Shown one piece after another: positions 7,678-9,986 of a stretch of DNA of 9,986 nucleotides. Every line of letters starts with the position of its first letter. Position 1 is the stretch's first letter. The notes beneath the pieces are model-generated. The model was not told where the DNA came from. It saw only the letters and a list, made by a program, of their open reading frames with translations, and made no database searches. The translations under genes and the position numbers were made by a program. Source of the DNA: Candidatus Planktophila sp. Its GTDB lineage: Bacteria > Actinomycetota > Actinomycetes > Nanopelagicales > Nanopelagicaceae. The DNA lies in contig JAURJS010000026.1 in assembly GCA_030832135.1 (NCBI GenBank), forward strand, positions 1 to 9,986, written 5' to 3'.

Positions 7678-7935
7678 AATAACTCCGAGAGAAACAAGTT
7701 TCTCTTTAAGGTCGTTATCTGAAGGCTCAGTCAGGTGAGTTCCATCAGGGAATACGATGACTGGAATCGACTTCGCTCCCCCATTGATCTCAATGACCTT
7801 AACTGCAGCTGACTCATCAGCTTCAACATCGATATGAGTAATCTGCACATCGAGCTCTTCTAATAGGCGCTTTGAGCGACGACAATCTCCACACCAATCG
7901 GCTCCATACATAGTGATCTCTGGATGTGATGACAT
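7669..7935 (-). CDS. Mycoredoxin/glutaredoxin-like thiol oxidoreductase
   Basis: The 88-residue protein has a thioredoxin-fold glutaredoxin layout. The redox motif CGDC is at residues 15-18 within ADWCGDCRRSK. The cis-proline follows at Ile58-Pro59, and NGGAKSIPVIVFPDGTHL (51-68) closely resembles the corresponding part of actinobacterial mycoredoxin-1. Mycoredoxins reduce protein-mycothiol mixed disulfides using mycothiol in the cytoplasm. The motif here has Asp where mycobacterial Mrx1 has Tyr. No N-terminal signal is seen. AGGGAGA (7941-7947) lies 5 nt before the ATG, the clearest Shine-Dalgarno of the minus-strand genes after that of the RodZ-like gene. The gene is 23 nt downstream of dapB and probably shares its operon. 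An alternative is a generic glutaredoxin-family protein whose partner is not mycothiol; mycothiol genes are not in the window. Confidence 0.85.
   Translation of the reverse strand: MSSHPEITMYGADWCGDCRRSKRLLEELDVQITHIDVEADESAAVKVIEINGGAKSIPVIVFPDGTHLTEPSDNDLKEKLVSLGVISA
7688..7705 (+). terminator. Possible terminator of azlCD inside the 3' end of the mycoredoxin-like gene
   Basis: AGAGAAAC (7688-7695) and GTTTCTCT (7698-7705) are perfect 8-bp inverted repeats separated by two bases. As RNA this gives a 7-bp stem with a CAAG loop. It begins 11 nt after the azlD stop and is followed by TT and then AAGG, so the U-tail is short and the stem is AT-rich. The same bases encode KEKLVS near the mycoredoxin C-terminus, so the symmetry may be partly coincidental. 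Termination here is plausible but weak. Confidence 0.3.
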
Positions 7936-7958
7936 TGTCTTCTCCCTTTTCCTATTTA

Positions 7959-9969
<2,011 letters not shown>

Positions 9970-9970
<1 letters not shown>

Positions 9971-9986
9971 TACTCAGCAGATGCTG
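9970..9986 (-). CDS. Tail of an upstream gene, probably polynucleotide phosphorylase (pnp)
   Basis: Reading into the window on the minus strand, one frame gives A-S-A-E and then TAA at 9972-9970. That stop shares its last base with the ATG of the M16 gene (TAATG). Such an overlap is typical of coupled genes, and in Actinobacteria the gene directly before this M16 peptidase is usually pnp, whose C-terminus is often a variable low-complexity tail. Only four residues are visible, so the identity is inferred from synteny alone. Confidence 0.3.

Overview
The window is a housekeeping stretch of an actinobacterial chromosome of moderate GC (about half by eye, low for the phylum). Gene content and order match the conserved actinobacterial blocks pnp–M16 peptidase–dapB and thyX–dapA–rnj–ftsK. 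Several proteins carry actinobacterial signatures: the RNase J N-terminus with HPHPDLG, the FtsK juxtamembrane [10 protein letters not shown], the ThyX end GRVAP, and a mycoredoxin-like thiol oxidoreductase. Tight packing and modest GC suggest a streamlined, possibly freshwater acI/Nanopelagicales-type lineage. That placement is inference and would need a tree.

Layout, from the right end in the direction of most transcription (minus strand). First comes a block of a probable pnp tail (9970-9986), the M16 zinc protease (8693-9970), dapB (7959-8696) and a mycoredoxin-like gene (7669-7935). The first three overlap by 1 to 4 nt, so they form an operon. On the plus strand lies azlC-azlD (6683-7677), a two-gene branched-chain amino acid exporter. 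It converges on the mycoredoxin gene with a 9-nt overlap and diverges from thyX across only 42 nt. A second minus-strand block follows: thyX (5906-6640), dapA (4993-5889), rnj (3301-4986), ftsK (909-3248), a RodZ-like gene (38-763), and the first codons of a gene that is probably rimO (1-20).

The genes cover DNA precursor synthesis (ThyX), the first two committed steps to lysine and diaminopimelate (DapA, DapB), RNA turnover (RNase J, probably PNPase), chromosome segregation at division (FtsK), cell shape (RodZ-like), protein processing (M16), thiol redox (mycoredoxin) and amino-acid export (AzlCD). No intergenic stretch exceeds 145 nt. I see no tRNA, rRNA, CRISPR, insertion sequence or phage gene.

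No new multi-gene system is evident. The best non-coding signal is a perfect 11-bp inverted repeat inside the M16 gene (9834-9859). In the mRNA it folds into a hairpin closed by a cUACGg tetraloop and followed by a U-rich stretch, so it resembles an intrinsic terminator inside a coding region. A second inverted repeat (7688-7705) lies just past the azlD stop, within the 3' codons of the mycoredoxin gene.
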